DNA of 64,000 nucleotides from Coniochaeta sp. PMI_546 (lineage: Eukaryota; Ascomycota; Sordariomycetes; Coniochaetales; Coniochaetaceae), in the NCBI GenBank assembly GCA_021432605.1, contig MU271155.1:62001-126000 (forward strand), read 5' to 3'. Within the stretch, counting starts at the first letter, position 1; every line of letters begins with the position of its first letter. Shown here in pieces: positions 33,302 through 46,049 of the stretch. The position numbers and the translations under genes were made by a program. Below the pieces are notes generated by a model. That model had not been told where the DNA came from and did not search any database. It saw only the letters and a list, made by a program, of their open reading frames with translations.

Positions 33302-36300
33302 ATGTCTTTCGGTGGCAGTGGTTTCGGCAGCGGCTTCGGCCAGCAAAACAACACTACTCAGCCGAGCGCCTTCGGCGGCTTCGGTTCTTCCACCACCAAC
33401 ACTGGTTCCGGTAAGTCCACAATCATGTCTGCCCCTCTAGAGAACGTGGCGTGCTACTTGAGCCCGGTGCAGCGAGACGGAACGTCAGAAGGCTAACTGC
33501 AGCAACAGGATTCGGAGCAGCAGCAACCAACAATACATTTGGAGCTACAAACACCAGCACTGGCGGTGGTCTGTTCGGTAGCGGCGGCGGCTCATTTGGC
33601 GCATCTACAGGTGGCTTCGGTCAGACCAATAGTGCATTCGGCGCAGCCAAACCTGCCTTTGGCGCCACAACGAGTACAGCCGGCGGCGGTCTATTCGGCT
33701 CGTCCACGCCAGCAACAGCCGGAACCACGGGCGGCTTTGGTGGCTTTGGCCAGACCAACACCGCGAACACATCTAGCGCCTTCGGCGGTGGCTCATCTTT
33801 GTTCGGCCAGGCGAAACCAGCTACCACCTTTGGTGCGACGACTACACCCGCAGCCGGTAACTCACTCTTCGGCGGCGCCGGCGCCTCTACCGGCGGTTTT
33901 GGGAGCACTGGTACTACCACGTTCGGTGCCACCAACAACCCGGGCCTCGGCGCTGTCGGCGATCCACCTGGCACCGCCCAGGTCCCCTTCACTCCTACCA
34001 CCGAGAAGGAGGCCAACAACCCGACCCAGAGTAACTCGTATCAGAACATCCTGTTCCAAGAACCTTACAAAAAATGGTCTGCTGAGGAACTGCGGCTGGC
34101 CGATTACAACCAAGGTCGTCGTCACGGAAACGCCACAGGAACCGGCGCATTCGGTGTGAGCTCCGGCTTTGGCAGCACAGGTTTCGGCACGAACACTACT
34201 ACCCCCAGCACGGGATTTGGCGCCACGAATACCGGCACGGGCTTGTTCGGCTCCAGCCAGCCTGCTGCTACTGGCTTCGGTCAGACAGCAACAAACACGA
34301 CTGGTGGATTCGGTTCGAGCGGCGGCGGTCTGTTCGGGGCGGCTAAGCCAGCGGGCACCGGGCTATTCGGCAGTACTGCTGCTCAGCCAGCGCAGACAAG
34401 TGGTCTGTTTGGCAGCAGTGGAACAACCGGGTTCGGCAACACCGCTAACACTGGAACAGGTTTCGGATCTACCACCAACACGACAACTGGCGGCGGCCTA
34501 TTCGGTCAGACGGCGAATCAGGCCAAGCCCGCCGGCTTCAGCTTCGGCAATACCGGCGCCACCACGGGCGGCTTCGGTGCTGCGAATACCACGAGTGGAT
34601 TCGGTGCCAACACCAATACCGCCAACACTGGCACCGGATTATTTGGCTCTACAACCACCCAGCCGGCGGCCGGCGGCGGTCTGTTCGGAAATACCCAGCA
34701 ACAGAACGCCGGCACCGGCTTCGGCAACACAGGCGGGTTTGGTCAGCAGAACCAGACTGCGGGAACCTCTTTGTTCAACCAACCTAAACCTGCTGGTACC
34801 GGTTTGTTCGGAAGCACCAACACCCAGCCTGCCACCGGCGGCGGCCTGTTCGGCTCCAGCACGACCTCCAACCCCTTCGGCGGCGCGACAAACACCAACC
34901 AGGCGCAGTCTGGCGGTCTGTTCGGCAACAAGCCAGCGACCACCGGTACAGGTCTGTTCGGAAACGCCACCCAGCAACCCGCTAGTACAGGTACTGGTTT
35001 GTTTGGCTCGTTGGGCTCCAACACACAGACACAACAACCTGCTGCAGGTGGCGGTTTATTCGGCAGCCTGGGCCAGAACCAACAACAGAAGCCCTCTCCC
35101 TTTGGATCAACTCTGGGACAGAGTGGTGGTGGAGGGCTCTTCGGTGGCCAGAACACCCAGCAAACGGGAGGCTTGTTCGGTAGCTCGACCCAGCAGCAAC
35201 AACAGCAGGGCGGTCTGGGCGGTTCGATGTTTGGTGGCTCTCAGAATAGCCAAGCACCCCAGTCGCTGTCGACGAGCATCAACGATCTCTCAGCTTACGG
35301 CTCGGCGTCTCTGTTCAGCGGTCTGGGCGGCAACGAGCCGCAGAACCCCGGACCACTGGCGACCCCGCTCAACGGCAACAAAAACAAGGTCAAGAGCCGG
35401 TCGATCTTGCCGATGTACAAACTGAGTCCAGCTAATGCCTCTCGCTTTGTTACTCCGCAGAAGCGCGGCTTCGGGTTCTCCTACAGCACATATGGAACTC
35501 CCTCGAGCGTGTCCAGTGTCTCTAGCACGCCTGGAGGTCTCGGCCAGAGTCTTCTGATCGGCAGCACCAACCGTGGTTTGAGCAAGAGCATCTCTACGAG
35601 CAGCTTGCGCCGCAGCTTCAACGTCGAGGACAGCATTCTTGCGCCGGGCTCGTTCTCCGCTAGCTCTGGACCCCGCTTCAACGGCGGTCACAAGAAGCTT
35701 ATCATCAACAAGGATATGCGGAGTGACTTGTTCACCTCCCCGACCAAGAACCAGCCCCAGGACACCAACGGTGTTCGGAAATTGACCAAGAGGGTCAGCT
35801 TTGACACAAGCACCAGCCCGGCCGTCGAGAACAGCAACCAGGGGTCCGGGACGAACACCCCGGATGAGTCCAGCGATGCCCGGGACCTCGGTTATATGCG
35901 TCCTTCGAGTCGCCAGACCAACGGGACCAACGGAGCCAAGCCCGCTCCTGACTCCGATGCTCCCGAGATGGAGCAGGTCAAGGGCAAGGAACTAGCCATC
36001 GTTCATGAAGAAGAGCCTGCTCCACCCGCGGTTCGCGTCAGCCAGCACGGCGGGGACAAGGAACCGGGGGAGTACTGGATGTCTCCATCCAAGGAGGAGA
36101 TCCTTGCCATGAACCGCGTGCAGCGACAGAAGGTGGAGAACTTCGCTGTCGGCCGCGAAAACGTGGGCTCCGTCAGCTTCAAGGTGCCTGTTGATCTCAG
36201 CAACATAGACCTCGATGAGCTGTACGGCAATATCGTCATTCTCGAGCCCCGTTCGGCTACAGTCTATCCGGTCGCGGCCAAGAAGCCTCCTGTCGGCAAG

Positions 36301-39097
36301 GGTCTGAACGTTCCGGCCACCATCTCCCTCGAGCAGTCGTGGCCACGTGCCCGCGACAAGCGAACCCCCGTCCAGGACAAGTCCGGAAGCCGCATTGCCA
36401 AGCACATTGAGCGCCTCAAGCGTATCGAGAACACGACGTTCGAGGACTATGACGCTGAGCACGGCATATGGACCTTCTCCGTCGAGCATTTTACCACATA
36501 TGGCCTCGACGAAGACGATGAGGAGGAGGACGAGACTGAGGCCGAGGTTGCTCCTCCGGCCGCTGCTACTGCCAACAAGGACGCCCAGCCTCGGGATAGC
36601 CCGTACGCAGATGTCGCTTCTCCCGACATCGACCCGGATGACACTTTTGAGTTCAAGCGCAGCAGGCGCGCTGTTCCTGGCGCCTTTGATGATGGTACGG
36701 CCCTTTCGGACGATGACGAGATGGCCGACTCTGACCAGCTGCAGCGCCCCCCTTCCCCAGAACCCGAGATGGCCGAGATCCGCGAGGAGTTCGACGCTCC
36801 TAGGGACGACGAAAGCATGGAGGGGGGGTACGAGGAGGGTCGGGAGCTCGCCCGCGCTCCGTCGTCGGCGGGGGAGTCGGTGCAGGAGGAGGAGGGGGGG
36901 GATTATCAGCTTTCGCGTTCGGTGGGCAACGACCCGCAGGTTCCGGCTGGTATAATGAGGGCCCGGATGCGGGCTATCAAGAAGTCGACGGCTCCTACGA
37001 AAATCCAGGTTGCCGGTGGGGATGACTGGACACAGATATTGCAGCAGAGCGTTAGAGCGCCGAGGAGGATGGACCGAGCGACACTGCGAGCGCTCAACGA
37101 ATCGGGTGCGGCGTGGGAGATGGAGGAGCGTGGAAGCCCGGTGCCAAAGCAGCAGAGCGCTGTTGATACGGCTGGCTTTGCCACGAGCATTGACTTGATG
37201 AAGTCGCTCTTTGAGCAGTCCAAGGGCCCGACACAGTCCGTGCAGGGGATGGCGGGGAAGGGATTCGTCAAGGTTGGTGTCTAGCTTTCCTCCCTGTCGT
37301 TATGTTAGCTCTTGGATGTCTCGAGCATTATCAGTAGACGACAGAAGAACAGAAATTAACGTGTTTTCTTCAATCTAGTGGCCGTATCAACGACGTGACA
37401 AAGTTGCTCATGAACAAGACGAGAACGAACTTGCTTTCCGGAGTGCGCCGCGCGTGGAATGGGGTCATCGGGGAACTGCTGTCGTCACGGTCAACGACGG
37501 AAGTGCTGCTCAAAGCCGGATCTCCCTCATCAAGTCTGTTGAGGGCGAGGAACTTGCCAATGTCCCCAACCTGCAGATCCAGATGGATCTGACCGAGATC
37601 AAGTCGGTTCATGGCGTCCCAACTGTGGTTTCCCAGGGTCCTGTCACCATCAAGTCGCTCGCGAGCGGAGACGACAAGGTGTGGGAGCTGGCCAGCGTTC
37701 TGTTTGACAACGACGGGGCGGATCTCTCGGAGTTCTGGGCAAAGCTCGTCGACCAGTCCACGGACCTCTCCATCGCGGAAGCCAAGACACATGAAGAGAG
37801 GGCAATTGCCTGCCTCGCTGGGAACCAGGTGTCCGAGGCCTGCCGACATCTGCTGGCGGCTAAGGATTTCCGCCTTGCCACGCTGGTGGCCGCCGTCGGT
37901 GCCAACGAGGGTGCGAAGAAGGACATCCGCGAGCAGCTGAAGAACTGGCAGGAGTCGAACGTCTTGTCGGAGTTCTCCGAGCCTATCCGGGCCATCTACG
38001 AGATTCTTGCGGGCAATACGTGCATCTGCAACGGCACGAAGGGCGTTCCCATCGAGAATCGGATCGAGTCGTTCATCATCTCGGAGCGCTTCAACCTCAA
38101 CTGGATGCAGGCGTTTGGACTGCGGCTGTGGCACGGTGGCCACAAGTCCGTGGCCGAGGCAGTGCAGTCGTTCAAGAGCGACATCGAGCAGGACCGGGAG
38201 GACCAGCCCGAGAGCCCTCTCTGGGGCCTGCTGAAGCTGTTCGCTGATCGACGAGTCGACTATGGGGACTACAGCCTCACCTGGCAGCTCAGCCGGGCCC
38301 TCTTCTCCAACGGCAACGTCTCGTTCGGAGACAACGCAGAGGAGAAGCTGGACGAGATGACGCAGTCCTTCGCAGCCCAGCTCATCGCCAAGGGCGAGTG
38401 GGTTCCCGCAATCTTCGTCCTCATCCACCTATCCAACCCCTCGGCGCGAACGGCCGTCATCCGCGAGCAGCTAGGCCGCAACGCCCACCTCATCGACGAC
38501 AAGGACAAGGACAGAGTGCTCTCGACCCTCACGCAGACCTTCAAGATCCCCACCGCCTGGATCTGGGAGGCCAAGGCCCTGCACGCGCGCGCCGCGCTCC
38601 GCGACCCGGCGGCGGAGTTCGCATACCTCATCCTGGCCGAGGACTGGGCGGAGGCGAACCGCACCTTCCTCAAGCGCGTGGCGCCCACGGCGGTGATCCA
38701 GCGGAGGTACGGGGAGCTGTTCGAGTACGCCAAGCTGCTGTACCGCATCCGCGACAGGCTGCCGGACTGGTCGACCGGGGCGGCGGTGTACCTGCTCTTC
38801 CCGGCCGCGAGGGGGTGGGACGGGGACAAGCTGCCGAGTTGGACGGACGCGCTGACGCAGGGGCTCGTGGCGCTGGGGCAGAGGGCGGGAGGCGGCGGGG
38901 AGGGGAGCGTGCTCGAGGTGGCGGCTGTTGCGGACATGGCGGAGGATTTGGTTAGGATGGGGCATAGGGTTTGGAAGAGGGGTGGGGAGGGGAGGCTTTA
39001 TAAGCTTGCTGGCGGATTGCCGCTTACGGAGGACCGGAGGCAGAAGTATTTGAGGGATCTGGTTTTTGAGGGGATGGCTATGGTTGGGGGGCATTAG
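33302..39097 (+). CDS. nup145: Nucleoporin Nup145 (Nup98-Nup96 precursor)
   Basis: Three exons, 33302-33410, 33509-37272 and 37379-39097, encode 1863 residues. Residues 1 to about 620 are FG/GLFG repeats, interrupted near 200 by a conserved helix (YQNILFQEPYKKWSAEELRL). The Nup98-type autoproteolytic domain lies at about 889-1035, starting GEYWMSPSKEEILAMN and ending FSVEHFTTYGLDEDDEEE. Cleavage is expected after F1031, releasing an FG nucleoporin and a scaffold protein. The second half contains the Nup96/Nup145C alpha-solenoid (from about 1291; WPYQRRDK is created by the last splice), a member of the Y-complex. The nucleophile is Thr (HF|T) rather than the Ser of yeast and human. Both introns shift frame if kept, which splits the gene into apparently separate ORFs. 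This is the largest gene in the window. Confidence 0.95.
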
Positions 39098-39521
39098 TGG
39101 GGGGGTGCTCTGCTGCTCTGGTGGAGGGTTTAGGGGGAGGAGGAGGTGTGATTGAGGTGAGGGAGGTGAGGGTTTTGGTGGCGAGAATGTGTCGGCTGCC
39201 ACTGGCGAGGTTGAATAGGGGGGTGTTCATTTCGTTGGGAAGGCTGGCTGGCATAAAATGCCGAGCTTTGGTATGATAGGGAGGACTCACTGTGCCTTTT
39301 GCACGTTCGTGCTAGGAAGGGAACAAAATGGAGGAAGGGCATTGTTTTGAGTAGATAGATAGGTAGTTCTTCAATTTGGGATTGAACATTCCAAGCATTT
39401 GTGTCCGTTATCATCGTGGTTCAGAGTGTGACTGGTATTATAATACAGTAGATACACATCTTTTACACCTGTCTCATCTTACACGAAATCGTACAATTGA
39501 ATTCAGCCTTTCCAGCATCCT
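39098..39521. other. Convergent spacer, nup145 / ind1
   Basis: This is 424 bp between convergent genes. The nup145 side is G-rich (GGGGGG runs near 39100-39140). I see nothing else in it. Confidence 0.55.
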
Positions 39522-40714
39522 TTACAACCCGACCTTCTCCCCCAGCCGCCTTGCCAGCGCCATGAACACCTCGGCCCTCTCGCTCCCGGGCTCCTCGGCG
39601 ACGACAGTGGGCTTCCCGTCCTGCGCGTCTTCGGCGATGCGCGGGTGCAGCGGCACGTCGGCCAGGAACTCGATGTCCCTGTCGGCGCAGAGCTGCTTGA
39701 CCTTCTCGCCCGTGCCGAAGACGTGCGTCTGCGTGTGGCAGCACGGGCAGGTGAAGATGGACATGTTCTGCACTAGCCCCAGGACGGGGACGGAGACCTT
39801 GTCGAACATGGCTATGCCGCGATGGGCATCTGCCAGGGAGAGGGTGTGGGGGGTGGTGACTATGACTGACCCTTTTTGTTTTTTTTGCGCTGTCAGTTTT
39901 TCCAACTGTTTTTGAGGAAAAGGGAGAGAGGGTTTGGGGAGCAGATAAAGGATGGGGAAGAGGAGGGTTTACCGTCAAGAACGATCTGCTGCGCGACGCT
40001 GAGCTGGGTGTCGCCTGTTCCTGGCGGGAGGTCGAGGACGAGGATGTCGAGACCGCCCCAGTCGACCTCGTGCAGGAGCTGTTGGAGGGCTTTCATTAGG
40101 ATGGGGCCGCGCCAGACGACGGGGGCGGAGGGGCCGAGGAGGTAGCCCATTGACATTGTCTTAACGCCGTAGTTTGAGAGGGGGAGGAGTTGGTTGTCTT
40201 TTTAGCCAGTGTTAGATGGGTGGAGATATAGTGGCCGTGGGGGAAAGGGGTGAGGATGAGACTCACTGGAGGAGAGACGCGGCTCCTCGGAGAGGTTGAA
40301 GAGGGTTGGTATGCTGGGACCGAAGATGTCGACGTCTAGAATGCCGGAGCGGTAGCCTAGGCGTGCGAAGGCGAGGGAGAGGTTGGCTGTACAGAGGGTG
40401 AGTGAGCATGGCTTAACCAGAGGTAGAGTGAGGAGGTGGAGAGAAACTCACCGGCGACGGTGCTCTTGCCCACTCCGCCCTTCGCCGAGGAGACGGCGAT
40501 GACTTTTCGGACATCTTTAATTGCTCGTTTCTGGGGGAGACCACGTTGCATGCGCGGGATGGTGCCGCTTCTTGGGAGGCCCTGGCACGTGTGTTAGCGA
40601 CAATATAAGTGATGGATGTTTTGTGATAATGACAGGACGGTGAGAACTTACGAGAGGGTTCTCATGTCGGAAAACCCTCGACGCCTGGAGAAGACATCGA
40701 CTGGTTGGTCTCAT
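39522..40714 (-). CDS. ind1: Mitochondrial Fe-S protein Ind1/NUBPL (complex I assembly)
   Basis: Five minus-strand exons (40714-40652, 40581-40452, 40386-40267, 40197-39973, 39871-39522) give 295 residues. The N-terminus ([17 protein letters not shown]) is a mitochondrial presequence. Then come the deviant Walker A motif of the Mrp/NBP35 family ([11 protein letters not shown], about 52-62), [11 protein letters not shown], the switch [13 protein letters not shown], and the CxxC motif CPCC at 221-224. The N-terminal cluster-binding extension of cytosolic Nbp35 is absent, which together with the presequence points to Ind1/NUBPL. Ind1 delivers [4Fe-4S] clusters to complex I subunits. Intron ends were chosen to restore the [15 protein letters not shown] and [12 protein letters not shown] junctions. 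It is divergent from bfr2 across about 300 bp. Confidence 0.94.
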
Positions 40715-41016
40715 CTTGTCCTCGGATGAACACTCATATTGTGACACGAGCGAGAATCAGATGGACCACATTTTCCAGGCGTTGCTGATGCTTTTCAAGA
40801 TGTGAAGTTATCGTGAAGCCGTGTCTGGACAGTGCTCATAGTGTACTATAGGCACTGTACGAATCGAATGCAGGGTCCCCTTCAAAAACTGCCGCCTGCC
40901 ACCGCCAATTTTTTCCAGCCCAACTTCTCATCCCAATTTTTGCCAGTGGGGTCTTTTCGGCGCTCTGCCTCTCTTTTGCTTGAGCTATCTCTCTGTTAGG
41001 CCAGCAAATCCCAGAC
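40715..41016. promoter_or_regulatory. Divergent promoter, ind1 / bfr2
   Basis: This 302-bp spacer lies between divergent genes. It is the shortest bidirectional promoter in the window. No specific site is called. Confidence 0.5.
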
Positions 41017-42848
41017 ATGGCACCACGTAACACTCGAGCCAAGGCTTTTGCCGAATTGGATGAGCAGCCGGTCAAGGGTATGTTGTTATACTCGGGACTG
41101 TCAAGCCGACACCAGCTAACAGGCAGCGCAGACTACGATCCGGAAGGCGAGATCTCTGAGAACGATGGCGGCAGCGACAGCGGTAGCGAGGAGAGCGAGG
41201 ATGAGAATGCCGGCACGGAACACTACCTCGCCGTTGGGTGCGTCCCTCACTTATCATATCTATAACCTGGCCGTAGCCTAACACAATGAACAGCAAGAGC
41301 AAACTCCGGCAAAAAGACGCCCCCGCCCTAGGAGCTCAATACCGTGGCTCCCGTGTCAGCAGAGCAGCCCTGCAAGAGACCAGCGACGAAGACGATGAGG
41401 AAGACGACGAAGACGCTCAAGACGACGAATCAGGATCTGAAGAGTTCGACGACCCTGACGAAGCCGATCTCGAAGCCGACCAAGACGACGAGGATGCAGA
41501 GATCGAGAGCGACAATGCCCTGACGCAAAGCGATGTCGATCGGTTCAAGGACTTCACCTTCCGCGGCAGCTCGAAACCTAAGACTACCAAAGAACGCTTG
41601 GCGAGCCGACCGAAGGCCGCTGATTTTCTTACGTCTTCTGAGGATGAGGGGTCGGAGGACGATGAGTCTGGCGAAGGCGCACACGGTCTTGACGCCGACT
41701 CTGATGAGGAGATGGAGAATGGTGTGGATGGGTCTGAGGACGACGAAGATGTAGAGGACGACGACGAGGATCAAGATGAAGAGGATGAAGAAGAGGCTGA
41801 CGATGACGATGAAGATGACAGCGAAGGCAGCGCAGACGGGGACGCGGATGCCCAGCGCGAGGAACTCCGCAAAATCATGACGGAGGGCCAAAAGAGTATC
41901 GTCGCCACCATTTCAGAAGCAGCAAAAGCAGACGCCGAAAAGGGTCAAGCTGTCCGCCAGCAGCGACGGGCGTTCGATGCCCTCCTTAACATCCGTATTC
42001 GGCTGCAGAAAGCGCTCGTGGCTGCCAATTCGATCGAGACCGTCGAAGAGCCCGCATCCGAGCACAAGAAGCCCTACGAAGCCGCTGAGGAGGCTGCCAT
42101 CAAGCTGCTCAACAGCATCGATGGTTTCCGGCGCAGCATGCTTCCCGAGACAGCCAAGGCGAAGATCGGTGACAAGCGCAAGCGCGAGTTTGAATCCGAC
42201 ACGACGAGCCAGGCTATCTGGGATAGCATGGAGGAGACGGAGGCGCTCGCTCTGGCGCACAGGAGAAAAGTCCTGGACAAGTGGTCGTCCAAAGTCCGCA
42301 CCACAACCGCCATGACCACATCCCGCAAGCTTGGTCCCGCAACCACCCAATCCCTCGTCTCGATCCTCGACGACCAGCTCCTCGGCAGCTCCGACCGTCT
42401 CATCAAGCGCACGCGCACACCGCGCTCCTGCGCCCCGATCCAGGCCACCAAGAAAGTCGCCGAAGACCCCAACATCTACGACGACGCGGACTTCTACCAG
42501 CTCCTCCTCAAGGAGCTCGTGGACCAGCGCACCCTGGACTCCGCCTCGGGCACCACGGACGGGGCGGGCGTGACCGTCCGGTGGGCGGCGCTGAAGGAGG
42601 CCAAGACGCGCAAGCAGGTCGACCGCAAGGCGAGCAAGGGCCGCAAGCTGCGGTTCACGGTGCACGAGAAGCTGCAGAACTTCATGGCGCCCGAGGACCG
42701 GCGGAGCTGGGAGCAGGACGCCATCGACCGGTTCTTTGGCACGCTGTTCGGGCAGAAGATGGAGCTGGGCGAGGAGGAGGAGGCGAGTGATGAGGAGATG
42801 GGCGGTGCTAGTGTTGCGGAGGAGGGATTGAGGCTGTTTAGGAACTGA
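41017..42848 (+). CDS. bfr2: Nucleolar ribosome-biogenesis protein Bfr2/AATF
   Basis: Three exons, 41017-41077, 41132-41237 and 41294-42848, encode 573 residues. The N-terminal 200 residues are very acidic (long Asp/Glu runs). The middle AATF/Che-1 region (about 225-390) contains EGQKSIVATISEAAKADAEK, QQRRAFDALLNIRIRLQKAL and WSSKVRTTTAM. The C-terminal TRAUB domain (about 450-555) holds YDDADFYQLLLKELVDQR, GRKLRFTVHEKLQNFMAPED and FFGTLFGQKMEL. In yeast Bfr2 belongs to the SSU processome and the early pre-18S pathway. The start fits the family (MAPRNTRAKAFAELDEQPVKDYDPE after splicing), and both introns are short and frame-restoring. Confidence 0.95.
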
Positions 42849-43000
42849 GGAGGTGTATATATCATATTATCTAATATATATCATCATCACCATTCAGTCT
42901 ATATCTAGAATGCAAAGAAACTGGGAGATGTACAGGATCTTCCCTGCTGATCAACGCTGAACTACCGTGATCTTCGAATTCGCCTGCCTCTTGCCAATTT

Positions 43001-43390
43001 TCATATACTATCCCGCCCATACACAGCGCTCAACCCAAGCCCAACGACCGCCACGACATGCACGGCCAGATGCACAACCGGTCCCCCGAGGACACGACCC
43101 TCCTTGGCCCGTCCGCGGGTTAACCTCACATAAGCTCTCCCAATAGGGAAGATATGGTAGACGGCCATGGAGCCCGCGACGAGCCGGGTGGCAGAGTCGA
43201 AGCCCGGGCGGACCACGAAGCCGGCGCAGAGGACGGCGGACGACAGCAGCAGGCCGCCGTAGCTGCGGAGGATGAGGCGCGCTTCTTCGCTGGCTGCGGG
43301 CAGCTGGGTGGTGGGGCTGAGGGTGAAGGAGAGGGCGGCTGCTGTTTCGAGGAGGGCGTGGAAGAGGAGGGGTATCTTGGAGGGTTCCAT
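43001..43390 (-). CDS. Small multi-pass membrane protein, unknown
   Basis: A single-exon ORF of 129 residues begins at the ATG at 43390. Four hydrophobic segments are visible: about 6-26, 43-63, 70-88 and 105-123. Short polar loops and an arginine-rich loop (RLTRGRAKEGRV) lie between the last two. There is no signal-anchor signature beyond that, and I do not recognise the family. The short 3' flank against bfr2 (about 150 bp) and clean start support a real gene. Its promoter faces that of nothing else; the next gene upstream, the thiolase, is also on the minus strand. Confidence 0.6.
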   Translation of the reverse strand: MEPSKIPLLFHALLETAAALSFTLSPTTQLPAASEEARLILRSYGGLLLSSAVLCAGFVVRPGFDSATRLVAGSMAVYHIFPIGRAYVRLTRGRAKEGRVLGGPVVHLAVHVVAVVGLGLSAVYGRDSI

Positions 43391-43708
43391 GTCTGCTGCT
43401 TAACCCCCTTGTGATTTCGCACTTGGTGTTTGTTTTTGGGTTGTGGAAGATAAGGTTGATATAATGTGAAGTTTGGAGGTTGTGAGGATTATTCTGAGTT
43501 GGAGATGAATCGGCATGGGAAGGTCACATCTTAGCCTAAAGCGGCTGTACAATCCGTCGGCAAGGTCCTCCTTTCTTTTATGAACAGGAATACAACTGTC
43601 TTGGGAAATCAGAAGCAGAGAATAAATGTCAAGAATGATCATATATCATACTAGTATTCTTAATCATACAATAGATTTTTTTTTTTACACCTATCCAAAA
43701 AACGGCAT
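43391..43708. other. Spacer, small membrane protein / thiolase
   Basis: This is 318 bp between tandem minus-strand genes. It includes a run of nine or more T at about 43676-43684, close after the thiolase stop. On the minus strand this is an A tract near the likely polyadenylation region. Confidence 0.5.
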
Positions 43709-45049
43709 CTACTCAGCTACCCAGACGGCGGCCATGCCCATACCGGTACCAATGCACATAGATGTAACACCAATCTTCTCCCCTCTCCTCCTGAGCTCGT
43801 AGAGAAGCGTAGACACCTGCCTCGCACCAGTGCAGCCGAGCGGGTGACCGAAGGCGATAGCACCACCCTTGGGGTTGATCTTCTCGGCCGGGATGCCCAG
43901 CTCGTTGGCGCACCACAGGCACTGGCTGGCAAACGCCTCGTTGATCTCAAAGATGTCCACGTCGTCCTTGGTGATGCCGGTGAGCTCAAAGACCTTGGGG
44001 ATGGCCTTCCAGGGGCCGATGCCCATGAGCAGCGGGGCGACGCCGACAATGGAGGCGGCGACATACTTGCCGAGGATCTGCTGGCCGAGCTTCTCGGCGG
44101 TCGACCGCTTCATCAGCAGCACGGCGGCGGCGCCGTCGCTGATCTGGCTGGCGTTGCCGGCGTGGATGCTGCCGTCCTTGGCGAAGCTGGCCTTGATCTT
44201 GCCGAGGGACTCGGCCGTCACGCCGGGGCGGACGCCCTCGTCCTTGTCGACGACGATCTCCTTGGTCTCGCCGGACTTGGGGTCCTCCCACTTCACCTTG
44301 AGGGGGTGGATCTCCTCCTTGAAGAGGCCTGCGGCCTGGGCCTTGGCGGCCTTTTGGTACGAGGCGGCGGCGAAGGCGTCTTGGCTGGCGCGCGAGATGT
44401 TGCGGTCCTTGGCCATCTTTTCGGAGAGGACGCCCATGGGCACTTTGCAGTTTGCGGCTTCGGGATGGGATTCGAGGAGCTCGGAGAACTCTGATACGGC
44501 TCCGGGGCTGGGAGGAGGGGAATGTACATGTCAGCATTTGATAATGTAAAAATCAAGAGGCCTTGAGAAGGACGCGGTAACTCACCCGTACTGAGTGGAC
44601 ATGCTCTCGACACCAGCACCGACACCAATCTGAATCATGCCGGTCTTGATCTGGTTGGCGACATCGACGCAGGCCTGCAGACCAGACGAGCACTGCCTGT
44701 TGAGCGTCCGCACAGCGGTCGAGTCGGGGAATCCGGCCACCAGGGCAGCGGCGCGCATCTCTGTGGCACCGCCGCCGGGAGCAAGGACTGTTCCGACGCA
44801 GACATCCTCCACCAGGCTAGGGTCGATCTTGGAGCGGTCGATCAGGCCCTTGAGGACGCCGGCCATCAGATCTGCGGCCATGGTGTCCTTGAAGCCGCCC
44901 TTGCCACCCTTTGCAAAGGCTGTCCGGAGACATGCTGTCACGACGATGTCGTCGGGGTGTTTCTCGAGGAGCTTGGCCTTGGCGCTGCTGGCTTGCGAGG
45001 AGCCGGTCAGCTGGCTGGCTACTTGTGAGAGTCTGTCGACGGCACCCAT
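43709..45049 (-). CDS. pot1: Peroxisomal 3-ketoacyl-CoA thiolase
   Basis: Two exons, 45049-44586 and 44507-43709, encode 420 residues. The N-terminus contains a PTS2 peroxisomal signal, R6-L7-x5-Q13-L14 (RLSQVASQL), which Pex7 would recognise. The thiolase fold follows: the nucleophilic C120 in TLNRQCSSGLQ, VGAGVESMS, the His/Gly motif AIAFGHPLGCTGARQ, and the C-terminal proton-donor cysteine in SMCIGTGMGMAAV. It performs the last step of peroxisomal beta-oxidation, releasing acetyl-CoA from 3-ketoacyl-CoA. The 78-bp intron splits the conserved YGPGAVSEF region. Strong codon bias (C/G-ending) suggests high expression. The upstream region contains clustered CCGCGG/TTCCGAA-like elements, not assigned. 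Confidence 0.96.
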
Positions 45050-46049
45050 TTTGGCGGTATGAAGAAACGGACGGAGGTGGATGTGGCGGATGTGCTGGGT
45101 ATACAGAATGGTAAAAGAAGGAAGGAATTTGCAGAGGAAGTCGAGGAATACAGGAGTAAAGCGGCTTATAAAGGAAGTGAGATCCGGGGTAGAAAAGTAT
45201 GGAGTTGAACCTCGGAAGTTTGGTCCTTTTGCTCCAGCTGATGGCGGGGATGCATCTCTTTTCAGTCGAATGCCGCCGCTTACCACACAGTCCACACACC
45301 GCGTACAGAGCAACGGCGGGAGGCGTCCACTTCGTCCAGGTGATGTCAGATTTGGACCGAGGCACTGCCGTTTGCAGACTAGCGGCAACTTTTGGGACAT
45401 TTCCCCAACTTCCGAAGCCGCCCGTCCTTCACATGCAAAGACTTCGAGACTTTCGTGGAGAATGCCGCCGCATGCCGCTAAGCTACACAGGTGCCCCATG
45501 GCCAGTCACGTGGACTGTGTCAACGTCACAAGGTGATGGATTTAGCATGTGCTTTCCCGTTCTGTTCATTAATCATCGTTAGTTTTAAGCTTCAGGACAA
45601 CCGATTGCTTTCAGATGATGCGCCTCGTCGGACGGCCTGCTCTCTTTCTCGCATCACTCGCCAGGCAAACAGTTACTGTCGAAGCTGAAGTCAGTACAAA
45701 CTATCATGACTTTCGGACGACTGCTGGCCCTGGCCTGGCAGGTTTACATTTAAGGTCTTTTGTTCCAAGCGGTGCCCACATCACTCTCGGACTAGCACGG
45801 CACCCCAGGCTTCGCCAGTGTCCCTACTCTGTGTTTATTCACGGTCATCGTGTCTCAGCGGTTTGATGCTGAATGGCGATGGCAGCAGATATAAAATAAT
45901 TACCAACACGAACAAGAGTATTTGCCTGCTTCTTATGCATCTGAGGTTGGGAAGTTATTGAATCAGTGACTCACGACGAGTAGAATGGTACCTGCAGCGG
46001 TGACGGTGACGGTGACTGACTGGACGCATTTAATCAAGACGCTCGCACG

